Part shown: one piece after another, positions 22,123 to 34,204 of the stretch
How the letters are laid out: every line of letters starts with the position of its first letter
How positions within the stretch are numbered: position 1 is the first letter of the stretch
From: Rosa chinensis
Lineage: Eukaryota > Streptophyta > Magnoliopsida > Rosales > Rosaceae
DNA length: 64,000 nucleotides
Direction of reading: 5' to 3'
NCBI RefSeq assembly: GCF_002994745.2
Contig: NC_037092.1
Location: 3,958,501-4,022,500, forward strand
The notes under the pieces: model-generated
Databases searched by the model: none
Told to the model about the DNA's origin: nothing
Seen by the model: the letters and a program-made list of their open reading frames with translations, nothing else
Position numbers and translations under genes: made by a program

Positions 22123-24739
22123 ATATCATCAAATTTAACAATCACGTCACTCGAAAACTAATTCATACACACTATCAACGTCCAAAAATGAGATATGCAG
22201 AAATTCTGGAGCACATCGATCAAAAGTGACGGAGCAATGTGACTGTGAGAGAATTCAAATGCAACAAAATATATATATATATATATATATGCTTAGATAA
22301 ACTGATATGTGAAATTAGCACAGCAATAAGCTTCGAGACAGAAAATAGCATAAACAATTCCACCATACCTTTGGATTCACGATGATGAAGCTGAAGTAGT
22401 AGACTGAGAGAAGAAAACGAAATTGATATTGGAGGAAGGACTGAGAAACCAAACAAGTGGACGGGAGCTGTTGCCCAATAAACTTTTGGATGATTCATGA
22501 GCTAAATGGGCCGTCAGATCCAATGCCACTGACCCAAAAAGACAATTTTCTTTTTTGTGAACGATTAAAGACAACTTTTTCGATTTTCCTAACTGCTTAA
22601 TACACATCTCCTATTATCTTACATTTCAAATCAAATTTGATAGGTAGGTTAAATGACCAAAAAAGACATCTATATATTACAAAAAAAAAAAGTTATATTT
22701 TCTTTATATTATTTTATAGTTATGTTTAAATAGTTAGATAAACGCAATAAATAATTTATATACTTGGACTCCCCATTTAATACAAAAATAAAGTTAGAAA
22801 CCATCTAATTTAAATTTTCCTTAAACAAATTGTAATTAAATGGGTGGGAAACCATATAAGTTAGAATTTCAGAATCAATGACATTAAATGGTTTTAAACA
22901 AATCGCTTTACTCCCATTTTTTAGTTCATTTCCTTTTTTTGCAATAAAAGTGATGATTAGTCAATTTATTATCTAATACAAAACATCACAGTTAGAAAAC
23001 TTTATAATTGTTAATTTGTTTGGTCCCTTCTATGACAATTTCGTAATTCGGCCACTTTGGGGAAACGACTGATATTTAAATAGTTTTGGTTGAATGTTCA
23101 ACTAAAAAAAAATGGTGTTTGGTGGATGAGGACTCAAATAATACAAAACCTATTTCTAGGTATCTATTTGAAGGGAATGATCTCCCAATAACTAACTCAG
23201 GTAATTAATATGGTCATTTATAAAATGTCAATATACTAATGATATATACTAATCATATTAAATAGTAACCCAAATATAGTCAAATAATAGGATATTTTAT
23301 GGTTTTTGTGTTTAAGGATATTTTAGATACTTTGGGTGGTGTATTTAGTAAGACATTATAATGAGAAATTAAATGGGTAGTGTATTAAGTAGTTAGGGGT
23401 GTGTATTTAAAACTTCTCATAAGTTTTTTATACACTGTTTGAAAAAGAGAATGATATTGTTTTACATTATACATGTGCAAACTTTTAAGAATGGGAAAGC
23501 TAGTCTGTCTTGAAATTTAAAAGAAAATGAAAGTGTGTGATTTGCAATGAGTAATAGTGGTAGATGTGTGTGAAATTCTTGATCAATCGTCTTTAGATTT
23601 AATCTGGTTGTATTTTTGTGTTTGAATATTGTGTAACAAAATGAAGTTATTAGCTCGTGTGTCTGTACACTTTTGTTTGTGTTTGTGTTTGTTCTAATGT
23701 TCTCTGCCATTAGCTTATATTTCATAGTTAGTAAGTAAAACGTCACTTCAGTTCAAAAATAGAAATCTAAGACATGATTCCTAACACAAACAGTAGTTAA
23801 AAAAAAAAATTGTGATCGTAGTTTTTTTTTTTTTTTTTGTGTGACGTGTGCGGTATGATTTTTATAATGATGTGGTTTGCAATTTATCACAATAATATGT
23901 CTTACTATTATTGAGGACGTTTTATTTGCAGATGCATGTAATCATACTCGAGGTTTAGGCACCACATCCTCCTCGCAGAATAATAATTCCATCAATAATA
24001 ACATATGATGGACTCCTAACCCCCTTTAAAAAAAAAAAAATTTCGACTTTCTTTTTCTTTCAGATATTTTCTCTCGAATTTAAAACGGTATAACCACCTA
24101 AAACATAACGGTTATCACTTCTTGTGATTTGAGATTGCGAGCAATGTTACCATATTGATGATAATGTGTTAAATTAACGTGTTTTCCATATATACATGAT
24201 TTAACATATTATTGTACGGACTGACAACACCTTGTGCGATTTGTTTAAAATTATAATTCATACAAGTCTTAATTGTTCGAAGACCAACTGCAGCTATTAA
24301 TCGACTATACATTATCGTTATACAATATTCATCAGTTTATGAGTCAATTTGTATTACGTGCAATTATGCGGAGGCCCACAAAAGTGTTATGAATCTATCA
24401 CTCGGCTACTCATACACCTAACCAAACTACATCAAAACTACAACAAACGGACAACAACATAACACCAAATTCAAAACGCGTCAACATAACATTCTACAAA
24501 TAGATTATCATCCACCACAACATTGAAACAAATACATTATTTTTGATTCGATTCAAGAGGCACAACAAAGTCCATATATTTGATGAAAATGTATAATGCT
24601 TTCTTTGTGTAGATAAACGTCTCTTGACACATCCTAAAGTAGCAAAGCAAACTAATGCTCAACGGCAACAAATCAAACCAATCGAAGCATCACAAATATT
24701 TTGATTTATATTTTGCATTTCATACAAACTAACAACCAA
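22123..24739. other. AT-rich intergenic region, no gene recognised
   Basis: About 2.6 kb with only short frames, homopolymer runs and a (TA)n run at about 22267-22290. I see no conserved protein, RNA gene or clear element ends. Confidence 0.55.
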
Positions 24740-24811
24740 GTCGTTGTAGTATAGTGGTAAGTATTCCCGCCTGTCACGTGGGTGACCCGGGTTCGATCCC
24801 CTGCAACGGCG
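24740..24811 (+). tRNA. tRNA-Asp (anticodon GTC)
   Basis: 72 nt fold as a standard tRNA. Acceptor GTCGTTG pairs with CAACGGC (one U:G) followed by discriminator G. The D-arm region TAGTATAGTGGTAAGTA and the anticodon loop CTGTCAC, with GTC, are present, and the T loop is TTCGATC. No intron. The anticodon stem has one G:U wobble. The T stem has a C:U mismatch because position 24802 is T where the usual plant tRNA-Asp has G. The gene may be active or a recently decayed copy. A T-run follows directly (from 24816), as expected for pol III termination. Confidence 0.9.
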
Positions 24812-24977
24812 AATATTTTTTTTTTTTTCCAAATTTATTTTTCATTATTTCAAAAAAAACTTAAAACGCAAATAAAAGTCCCCCGCCTTCATTTTCAATC
24901 TCCATTGCTTTTCCCTCTCCATTTCGGTGTTCTTCTTCCTAAACGGCACCGTTTTGGCCACATTCACTCCACTCCTG

Positions 24978-24994
24978 CTAGGGTTTAGGGTTTT
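24978..24994 (+). promoter_or_regulatory. Telo-box-like motif upstream of APC4
   Basis: TAGGGTTTAGGGTTTT lies about 40 bp before the APC4 ATG. The AAACCCTA core is a known plant promoter/leader element of housekeeping and cell-cycle genes. Its role here is inferred from position only. Confidence 0.5.
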
Positions 24995-25034
24995 ACAAAG
25001 CCCTCCTACACTGTTTCGTTTACCAGATTTGGTC

Positions 25035-28028
25035 ATGGAAACCGACGAAGAAGAACAACGCGTCACTCCATTCCAGCTCCAGTTCGACAAGCCAGTCGCT
25101 TCGCAGGTACGCTTCTACACTCACAGCCTCCAAATCCCCAATTGTTTTGATCGGAATAGTAATTTTCTGTTTTCAATTGCCAGGTTAAGATCGCAGAGTG
25201 GAATCCCGAGAAGGATTTACTCGCCATGGTAACTGAAGACTCCAAGATTTTTACTGCACCGCTTCAATTGGCAGAGGCTCTGGACAATCTCCCCAGGTAT
25301 CTCTCTGATTTTGTGTTCTTCTGGCCTTGTATGGTTTGATTGTGAATTTGTGAGCTTAGTTTTTTTTTGGTTCACATTTTGTGTAGGGAAGAGCATAACG
25401 TCTTTGTGTTGGAGACCTGATGGTAAAGCCGTCGCCGTCTCATTGCATGATGTTGAAGTGAGTAGCCTTAATTTTCGAGTGAAACATTGTGATATGAATT
25501 ACATGAATTCACCGACTATAGTGTGTAGGATTTGTAATATGAATTTCTTTCATGATTCCTGCAAATTTCCCATTAATATCTGATGTTTTCTTTTCGTTCA
25601 GTTTTCAAACTTCTTCAATTGGCTCTTGAAGTGTATAAAGTTACTCAATTCAGAACCCAGTGATCACCATCTTCTACTGTACAATAGGTCTGTGCCTAGT
25701 ATTCATGTGTTTAATCTGGTTATCAGCATCTATTCGCTTACTCACACATGTCAGTTTGGCAGTGAACTTGTTGTTATATTCTTGACGTTTCTATATGACC
25801 AAGATCCTGTTAAGCAGTTGCTGGAGGTGTCGGAAGCTGATGAGAGTATCGAAGTTGGATTGTAAGTGATTTATATATCACTCAGAGGCAATCTGTTTTA
25901 GAGTACAACCATTTTCTTAATTAGTATCATCTATTATATAATATATTTAGCATGTTGATAATTATTGTTTATCCAACATTTGTCTTTAACACTCTTGGAA
26001 AGTCAGTCTGTTTTGTTATTCACAAATCTATGTGTCTGCATTTATGTACATTTGACCGATTTCAGGACAATGGACATTCAGTGTGCATTCATGTCCGTAA
26101 TTATACAAGTATTTGCAATATGGATTCTCATTTTATTTCTCAAGACTGAAATCTGCTTTCCATTTTTTCAGGGAAACAGTGCAGAGAGTTAGAGAATTAG
26201 TTCAGTTTGGGGGAGTTTCAGATTGTGAGCACCTGCAGAGGACGTTAGCCAAGGAATTTCAGCAGATGGAGTCTAGGTATGCAGAGGTTTAAAGAATTGA
26301 TTACTGTAGCTTTGGTGACTCCGGGACTATTATCTCCCTCTCTATGAATGTTGGATTGTGTTAGTCATGTAGTCAATATATTGAACATCACAATTTGCTG
26401 AGGTTGGCAAATGGAGGAAGCTTTTCTGACATAAATTGACATGCTTTGGTTCCTGAAAGTGTCAATGTCGACCATTTGAATCTACCATGGGTTCTCTGAC
26501 CAAAGAGTTAATGCTTTGATGTGTTTAAATTGTCATTCTAGTTTTGTAACTGCAGTAAATTTCACTTCATTACTTTAATCACTATCAAAGCACAACATAC
26601 ACACAGCATATATAGAATAAGTCTTCTCTGTAAGTAATACTTTGTATTTCAACTTATAAACCCCCCTTGGTGTTTTAGTTTTAAGGAGGCTTTTCAGATG
26701 CCCTTTACTACAATTTCAAGAAAGATAGCTGTGAAGATTCATTGCCACTTTGCCCACTTCCACCTTTGTCAGCATCTTTGTCTACCAGTATTCCTATGTC
26801 AGTATCATATTATGAGGTACTTATTATTTTAGGAATTAATGACCTTAAATTGCATGGTCATTCAGTATTATTCAATATAATCCAATACTTGGATTGCTTA
26901 TCAGTAACATTGTTGCTTTTCCTTCCTGTATAGGATGCCTCCCATTCCGTCCCTCATCAGACTCGTCAACATATGTTTCTTGACTACATATCTTTCCATA
27001 TACCAGATGAGTCCTTCTCTGGTATGGAAAAATGTATAGTCATAGTGAGGGGGATTATGCATGACTCAAGCATTGTAAAGAGGGGTTATACTTCAGTAGA
27101 AGCTGTACTGTTGTGCATCCCTGTTGGTTATTACTGTGTGGATCTTTCTTTAATAAGGTAGAGAAACTGTACTTTGTTACTTACAAACAGCAGTGATTCT
27201 TTTTTTATTGTATTTGTTTTTGGATTTCCTTTAAGCTACTTTATTCTTGCAGGAAAGTCAGATTGTTTTATTATTAAATGAAACAACTACCACTTCTGAA
27301 AGCTCTGGTGATGCCTGTATGATGATTGTGCAAGCAAATGACCTTCCATATGTATCTATCACAAGATCCTCTAGTCTAAACTATTGGAACTTGCATCAAC
27401 TGAAGGTAATTCTTATCCTTGCTCACTCATCCATTCATGACTACTTGAAAAAGAGATCCCATAACTCTTATCTTTCTCCATCACAGCGTCAATTGCATTC
27501 TGTACTCGATTTTAGTATTAGTCAAGCTGTTATCCTTAACTTTCTATCCTTAAGTTGAAACCACTCTTTTTTTCTCTTTTGGTTGTCGATTGCCCACTCT
27601 TTCTACAAAAGCATGCTGTCAAAATTGGGGCATATGGTTTATTTTTTGAGAACTCAAACTCATCCCCTGTTGAAATAGGTTCCCTTTTCATTTGGATGGG
27701 TGCTTGTATGCTGTTCGTGCAGCAGTTCTATTGTTAGTTTTAGTGTCATGTTAAGCATTTTTCTTTTTCTTTTCTTCCCTCCATTTTTTCAATTATTGTT
27801 TTGTCCTAAGTTGTGCGAGAGATTTGTTTATTTTTTTTGTAAATAAAATAAAAGACCCAATCACATTCTTTCCTTGATTATTCTGATGCAATCTCTGTTC
27901 CCAGTTGCTCTATGGTAATGCTACTATTCTCTATTTGTACATTTAGGACTCTGTTGTTCACTTGCAAATGAAGAATGAGAAGGTTCGCAGTATACCCCAT
28001 TCTGTTATTGCTCCTCTAGCAGTTAGCT
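25035..28028 (+). pseudogene. APC4 (anaphase-promoting complex subunit 4), broken copy
   Basis: The ATG at 25035 opens METDEEEQRVTPFQLQFDKP, followed by [28 protein letters not shown] and later exons with [84 protein letters not shown] and [18 protein letters not shown]. These are APC4 signatures; the subunit is a scaffold of the APC/C ubiquitin ligase. The copy is damaged. Exon 2 (25184-25296) has one extra T. Exon 3 has an internal deletion and is followed directly by a far-downstream exon, so several hundred residues including most of the WD40 part are missing. Exons 26679-26816 and 26934-27157 are each one base short. The final exon is absent. A functional copy must exist elsewhere. Confidence 0.85.
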
Positions 28029-28465
28029 GTAAGTCGCTCTAATTGTTTCTCAGTCAATCATGTTTTTGAATCCAAACAATGGACAAATTCTATCATGTGG
28101 GTTTGGAGGTAGGAATGTGATTTGAATTTCACATAAATTGTTTCATAAGACTCCAGAAATCTTTAGTTTTATTTAGTATTTAGGAATGCCCGAGAAAAAA
28201 GGTATTATCTCAAATGCACTTTAAATCACTGACTCAGTTTTACTTATTATTGTCATGATAAAAATGATCAAAACTCTTTCTATGTTGCGTTTTGGCATTT
28301 AATGCAAAATGTTTAAATCAAAAGCCAAACATTTAAATTTCAGCATATCAAAATAAACCTTAATCTTTGCTAGAAGTGATGAAAATGATTACGGCAATCG
28401 TGGTTTATATTGACCAACTAGTTTGTCTCCAACTTTTCTTGGTTTTGCTTCTGAAACTTGAGGGA

Positions 28466-29021
28466 GCTCCAAATAGTCATGCAGGATTCGAGCTTCACTA
28501 ATGCTGGAGATGTTGTCTCTTTTATAAAAAACTGTCCAAGGCTGGAGAATTTGTTTATTGAGGTGAGTGGATCTAAATATCATGACTGTGAGTTGTTTTT
28601 GTTTGGTTAATGTAGTTATTCTAACAGTTAATTTGCAGCTGCATTCTTTCTTTCGGTGTTTTTAAAAGTAAAATGGTTAAGTTTTATTTGAATTACAATA
28701 AATCGAAAGTGTGAGTTATTTTTATTTGAATATATCTTGTCATCTGGATTAATAACACAATTTCTCTTTCAGCTGAATGAGAATACTTGTAAGAGTGCAA
28801 TTTACCGTGATATGCTGCAGAATCCAGCCATGGATCACAATATGAGCTTCCTTAGTGCCCTCAAATTTGTCAAAATAAGAGGATTTAAGGTTACAAATAA
28901 GCAACACGAACATTTAGCAAGGTTTGTCTTAAACAAGTCTAGGTTCTTAGAGCGTATGGTCCTCCGTTGGCCTAGGAACCGATGCCGTTTATGCCGCGGT
29001 GTGCCTTATCTACCTCAGTGA
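28466..29021 (+). pseudogene. F-box/LRR-FBD gene, 3' fragment
   Basis: Two exons joined by a GT-AG intron (28563-28772) encode an LRR-like end (ELQIVMQDSSFTNAGDVVSF, NCPRLENLFIE) and an FBD-type domain (LKFVKIRGFKVTNKQHEHLA, ARFVLNKSRFLERMVL) with stop at 29019-29021. This matches the C-terminal half of plant F-box/LRR/FBD proteins. The F-box and first LRRs are absent. It sits where the last exon of APC4 should be, on the same strand. Confidence 0.7.
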
Positions 29022-29499
29022 GCAAATCAGGTATATACCAACATCCTTGTAGGATGGAAACTGTCCGCCAGAGCGGAAATTATTTTATGTGACCAAAGGG
29101 GGGACATGTATAGTTTCCCCAAACATGTAAGGAAATGGTTCTAGTCAAGAGGACGAACTTGCTCGATTTGCTTGGTCGAGCTTTTCAAACCAATGTTGGT
29201 TAAATGTGTACGAGAACTTTATAGCAGTCTTAGGGTTATATTTGGACCAGTGTTTCTGCTTTAAGAACTAGGATGGTGTTTTGATCATCGTGTGATATGG
29301 TGTTTTAAGTTTTTTTAATTATTTTATTTATTATTTATCTCTTTCCAGTTATAAGAAAGGCTACTTCGTAGTTTAACGATGTTTCATAACTTCAGTGCAT
29401 GCAACCAACAATGTGCAAGCACAAAGCTGTTTATTATGAATAGGACCCCTCTATTGATACAGTTACATGCAGATGGGTTTGCCACAATCATTCATGGCT
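29022..29499. other. No recognisable feature
   Basis: Intergenic sequence between the F-box fragment and the LINE tail. Nothing conserved is seen. Confidence 0.5.
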
Positions 29500-30700
29500 T
29501 ATTTTTTTATTTTATTTTTTTGATACGAAAAGACTATTACAAAACAGAGCCCCTGGAACAACCAGGATTTACAACATCAAACAAGGACGCATGAGCAGCA
29601 GATCTCAGCAGTCTATTAGTCCATGTGGTTACATTGCGAGAGCCATGACCTAGATGCGCTAAAGCGTCAGCAACAAAATTTGCTTCCCGATAAACATGGT
29701 GGAAGATAGCAGTTGAGAAAAAAGTGGCAAGCTGTCTAATGTCTTGAATTAGTTTCTCAACTCTCCACGGTGGCTTAACACGTCCGTTCACAGCATCAAT
29801 GTTTAGCTTTGAGTCACCATCAGCTTGTACGTGTGTGAATCCCTGTTGCTTTGCCGCAACCAAGCCATCTCGTATTGCCGTAGCCTCAGCCACAGGAATG
29901 GTGGTACATCCAAGTCCCTTAGTAGCAGCCACCATCGACCTGCCAGTTGAGTCTCTAATAACAAAACCACCAGCTGTAGAGTTCTGTATTACAGATCCAT
30001 CAAAGTTTAGCTTAACAAAATTTGGGGACTGAGGCTTCCACCTAATGATGTTTTGGGTTTCAGGAGAGCCTAGCACCCCAGATTCTTGCAACCTGGTGTT
30101 CATATCCTTAAGAGTTGCAGCCGACGCTGCTACAATATCATTAGGGTTCCTTGTTTTCCAGATCTTCCAGCAGGTTATGATAACTTAAGCAAAAGCATAG
30201 CTGTCATATGGTTGGAGGAGGAACATTTCCTTAAAAACCTTCTGGTAACTTTCAGTCCAATTCCTAGGAGGATTGACTTGAGCAAGTCTCCATACTGCAG
30301 AAGAAAATTCACAATAACCAAATAAATGTTCAGCAGTTTCATTGTCATTATCACAAAGTGGGCAAGTGTTATCATCAATATAGCCAAATTGTCATAATCG
30401 GTCCCTAGTTTTCAGTGCCAGCCAAAAATTTTGGTCTTTGGAGGGATGTTTAATTTCCAAAGTTTATTCAGCAAGTCTGTATTCCTGTGTTTTTCTCCAT
30501 TTTCTAGTTGGAGCCAAGTTGCAGATTTGATGGTGAAATTGCCATTAGGAGAGGGTCCCCAAATGAACTCATCTTCTTGTTCCGTAACTAGAATTGGTGT
30601 GCCCATGATTTGTTCAACCAAACTTGCATCCACTAAGGGAATTGAGTAACTTACCTCTATCCCAAGTGCCATCTGAGATATAATCTGCAACGTACTGTTT
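29500..30700 (-). mobile_element. LINE (L1-type) 3' end, 5'-truncated, with RNase H
   Basis: On the minus strand, a zinc-binding reverse-transcriptase-associated region (about 30150-30690, with WGPSPNGNFTIKSATW and the CPLC...H...C pattern) is followed by an RNase H domain (29537-30103). The RNase H keeps the acidic residues expected for catalysis in LNFDGSV, VAEATAIRDGL, VQADGDSKL and EANFVADALAHLG. A T-rich run at 29503-29521 is the reverse complement of an A-rich tail. The reverse transcriptase and endonuclease parts are missing and the 5' end stops at about 30700, next to the NLR1 fragment. A stop (about 30188) lies between the two domains, so it is dead. It is typical of a 5'-truncated insertion. 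Confidence 0.85.
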
Positions 30701-30739
30701 CATTAGTATTGATAGTGATGCAAATTAGAAGGAATAAGA

Positions 30740-32640
30740 TCAATCAAAGGGTGATCGAAGGCCCAATTAAAAAGCCAGAAATTGATAGTTCTGCCATTAC
30801 CAACAATCCATCTCATTCCCTTAAGTATGAGCTGCCTTGCATACAAGATTCCTTGGCTATTGGCTTTCTGGCACAGACCTTGAAAGAATTAAAGATTGAT
30901 GCTGCATGGAATGCAGCCCTTTTGAAGTTACAGACTTCTCACTTGGTTAAAGCATGAATGAAAAGGCATTTGTCCGTCTGAAGTACAGCTATGATATGTT
31001 GAAGAAAGATGCTCAGCAATGTCTCTTGTATTGTGCGTTATACCCATGTGGTCATTAAATTGGTAAAAAAGAGCTAGTGGTGTACTGGTTTTGGGAGGGT
31101 TCATTGGATGGAAACAAGAGAGATGGACGGATAGAAGATATGGTACAAGCAAGAGAGATACTCGATCAGCTTGAAGCTAGCTTACCTTCTGGAAAGAGTT
31201 AGTCAAGAAGGTGGAAAGGAATGCACAAAGATGTGCAGATTGGTTAAGCATATGGCAGTCCAGATTACCAAACAAGTCCTCAGTTTTTCATCAAAGCTGG
31301 GCAGCAGAAAGAAAAATTCCTAGGGGATTGGCTACACAATGTGGAGAGAGCCGCATTGATGATGAATCAGTTTAAATTCCTCAGTGGAGAACCAAAGAGT
31401 GCCAAGCTAATCACATTATTGCTGCAGCATAATCCCATAGGTTTGAACTTGCGTGAGAATTTTTTTCATAGTATGCCTAACCTTCAAGTTCTTGACCTTT
31501 CTCATACTGATATCACTTCCCTTCCACAGTCATCTTTTTCTAGATTGACAAAACTCAGTGCACTTCTCTTGCATCATTGTCGCAACTTAAAATTCCTGCC
31601 TTCTCTAGAAAGTGTAAGAAACTACTTGTTCTCGATCTTTCTGATACTCAGATAGCAGAGTTACCAAAGGGGATGAAGATACTAACCAAACTTCTTCGGC
31701 TAAACCTGTCTTGGACCAAAGTGAAAATATTTCAAGCTAATTGAGTGCCTGTTAGTCCATCTGGAAGAAATGTTAATGATAACTAATGAGTCAGGTTTTC
31801 TGTGGGAATCAACCGAAGGAGCATCTATAGATCAGCTGATATCACTCCAGAACTTTGCTATTCTTCATGTCAACTTCCTAAATGCAGCATCCTTGGACAT
31901 GTATGTTGATAAGCATCACTGTCCGCCAAGTTTCAAATTCTGTGTTGGTGGTGCTTCTGCCAAGAACTTACCTGCAAACAGCATAGTTTTCAAGGGTAAC
32001 TTCCTTATGAATGGAGGAAACCTGGTCTCACTCCCAGAACACACCTCTGAGCTGCATGTAATGAGCAATGATGATCTACAATGCTTGCAAGTTAACTGAC
32101 ATCTAAAGAACCTGAAGGTCATCAACATTCATGACTGCCGAAGTTTGGTCTATCTATTTATGACAGGCATGTTGGGCAACCTTCCAAACCTTGAAATGGT
32201 TTTTGTCAAAAAATGTCAAAAGATGGTGGGTTTGATAGAGCCAGAAGAATCTGACGTGATTAAACCTCATTTGAAGCTGAAGCACCTACAGATCATTCGT
32301 ATCTCTGACTGAAAATTTGGTCTACTTGTTGAAGAGTGAGATGCTGCACTACTTCCCCGAGCTCCTAGAGATCTCCATCAAACGATGCCAGAGAATGGAA
32401 GTGGTAATAGAGTCGGAAGAGCCGAATGTTTGTCTTGATATTCTTCCAAAATTACAGGAGTTGGTGTTGCGTGATCTCCAAGAATTACATAGCATTTATA
32501 ATGGAGAAATGAAGTGTAATTGTAGGCACAACCTTTGGAATTGTCCTGCCCTAAAGATGCCGATGATAACTTGTCTGCCTGCAGAACTGCTTCCAAGGTT
32601 AGTATGCCACAAACGATTTATTCCATGTCCCTTTTATATT
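30740..32640 (+). pseudogene. CC-NB-LRR gene 1, C-terminal half (pseudogene)
   Basis: The stretch starts just after where the GLPL motif of an NB-ARC domain would be. It has LAIGFLAQTLKELK, then MLKKDAQQCLLYCALYP in shifted frames, a linker, and leucine-rich repeats (MPNLQVLDLSHTDITSLPQS, LTKLSALLLHHCRNLKFLPS, LTKLLRLNLSWTKVK) followed by C-terminal LRRs to about 32600 (LEISIKRCQRMEVVIESEEP, LPKLQELVLRDLQELHSIYN). Several frameshifts and stops break it (for example near 30955, 31060, 31200 and 31620). The pattern is that of RPS2/RPS5-like coiled-coil NLRs. The N-terminal half is missing and the truncated LINE lies at that edge. Confidence 0.8.
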
Positions 32641-34200
32641 AGAACTCAACTTTCCTGGTTTATAAATAACACTTTCAAGATAATGTGGATTGCTAATTCT
32701 ATATAGTTTCTTCTTCAACAAGTTCTTCTTCTGTGCTTGGATTTTTTTTTCCTGTATGCCTTTTGTGTGTGTTTCCAGTACCTGTGTCTGGTAAACAACC
32801 TTCCTGCTTGGCTTTGTCTTAAGAAGACCATGCGATTTGTCTTTATAAGGAAGGCACTATATATGTAATAGAATCACCCTCAGAACTCTGAGGATTCCCT
32901 TGGCTGGAGTGGGGTCTTCTGCAGTGTTAGAGTTCGAAACAATATTGCAAAATCAATGTCAAATGGTTTATTTTAGTTAACTCTGAGTTTCCTTCCCCTA
33001 TACTGACTATAAATTACTAACTCCGATTTTCTTTCCTGCATTACAGTATTACATTAGTTGGTCGAAGCAATCAATTTATTTTTTATTTATTGTCAGCCTG
33101 AGACTGAAATGAAATGGCCAGGCCGGAAATTCAATTGAGAAGAAATGTTGCTAGATTTCTTGCCTATGGAAATACACTAGAAATGTACGCATCAATTAAC
33201 TGCACATTTGAGTTTGTAAAGAAAACTGTTGATTTGGTAAACTCAGACACTTTCTGATTCAGATGATAAGGGGGCTTTGCTTCCGGAGCCAATAGATATT
33301 AACACTACAGAAGTTACTAAACCAGTCCGGCACAAACGTCGGAGCGCTGCAAGGGTAATGTGTCAGGCATCCAATCTTTTCTTTTTCCTCTCTCTCTATC
33401 GGTGGCTCTGGAGAGATATTCTCTTTATTTGTAGTTCCGATGATCCAACTCTTTATATATGCAGGGTCGAAATATCTATTGATAAGCTCTGGTTTGACTA
33501 CCTCTAGCAGTACCTATTTTCTTATGCCTGATTTGAGTTGCTGCATAAATTACTTTATCTACACTTTTAATTATCTCATAGTAACAATACAGGATCAAAC
33601 TCAAGTCATATATACAATGTACTTGCTTGTAACACTAAGCATAGAAAGGCCTATATTTGTTCTGGTTGATGTAGAGTCTTTGCTTTCCCAAAGTGACTTG
33701 TATGAGTAATATATACTCCATGACAAATTTGTTTGAAATTAATGGACAATGTGGCTTAAAGTATCCACGTATGATTGGATGCTTAGTTCTTCAGTTTGCT
33801 TGCATTTATCATAGAGTGGTGGCAAAAACAGGGAAGCTTGTTAGAGTTGAGAACAACTTTGATGCCAGATTTGCTTTGATGGATTGGTTTATTTTGGTTT
33901 TTGAGGTCCAATGCAAACCAAACCAAACTGAACCGTTTGTGTTATGAACTTATGAAAGTCTGGTCTCTGGCTTTATACTTCTGTTATAATAAAATAAAAT
34001 AAAAATGGCCTCTAAAATAACAAAGTAAATGCATTTGGGAGAAGTTGGTAAACCTTTAAGTTGTAGAACCAGAGAGCTATTAGAAAATGGCCCTCAAGTT
34101 TTGGGTAAATTGTTGTCAACCTGTCCTCAGTCTTATGTAAAATCTCACTTTTGCTCTATTGCAAACGGTAGAAAGTTTCAGTCTTCCTAACCATGATCAG
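32641..34200. other. Region between NLR fragments, one possible exon
   Basis: Mostly without conserved signal. About 33262-33354 could be an exon reading DKGALLPEPIDINTTEV and KPVRHKRRSAAR followed by a GTAATG donor, perhaps a C-terminal extension of the NLR, but I cannot place it in a family. Confidence 0.3.
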
Positions 34201-34204
34201 GGCT

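Noticed and set aside
29799..30032. Plus-strand open frame opposite the RNase H
   Set aside because: Shadow of the minus-strand LINE RNase H, which has the catalytic acidic residues.
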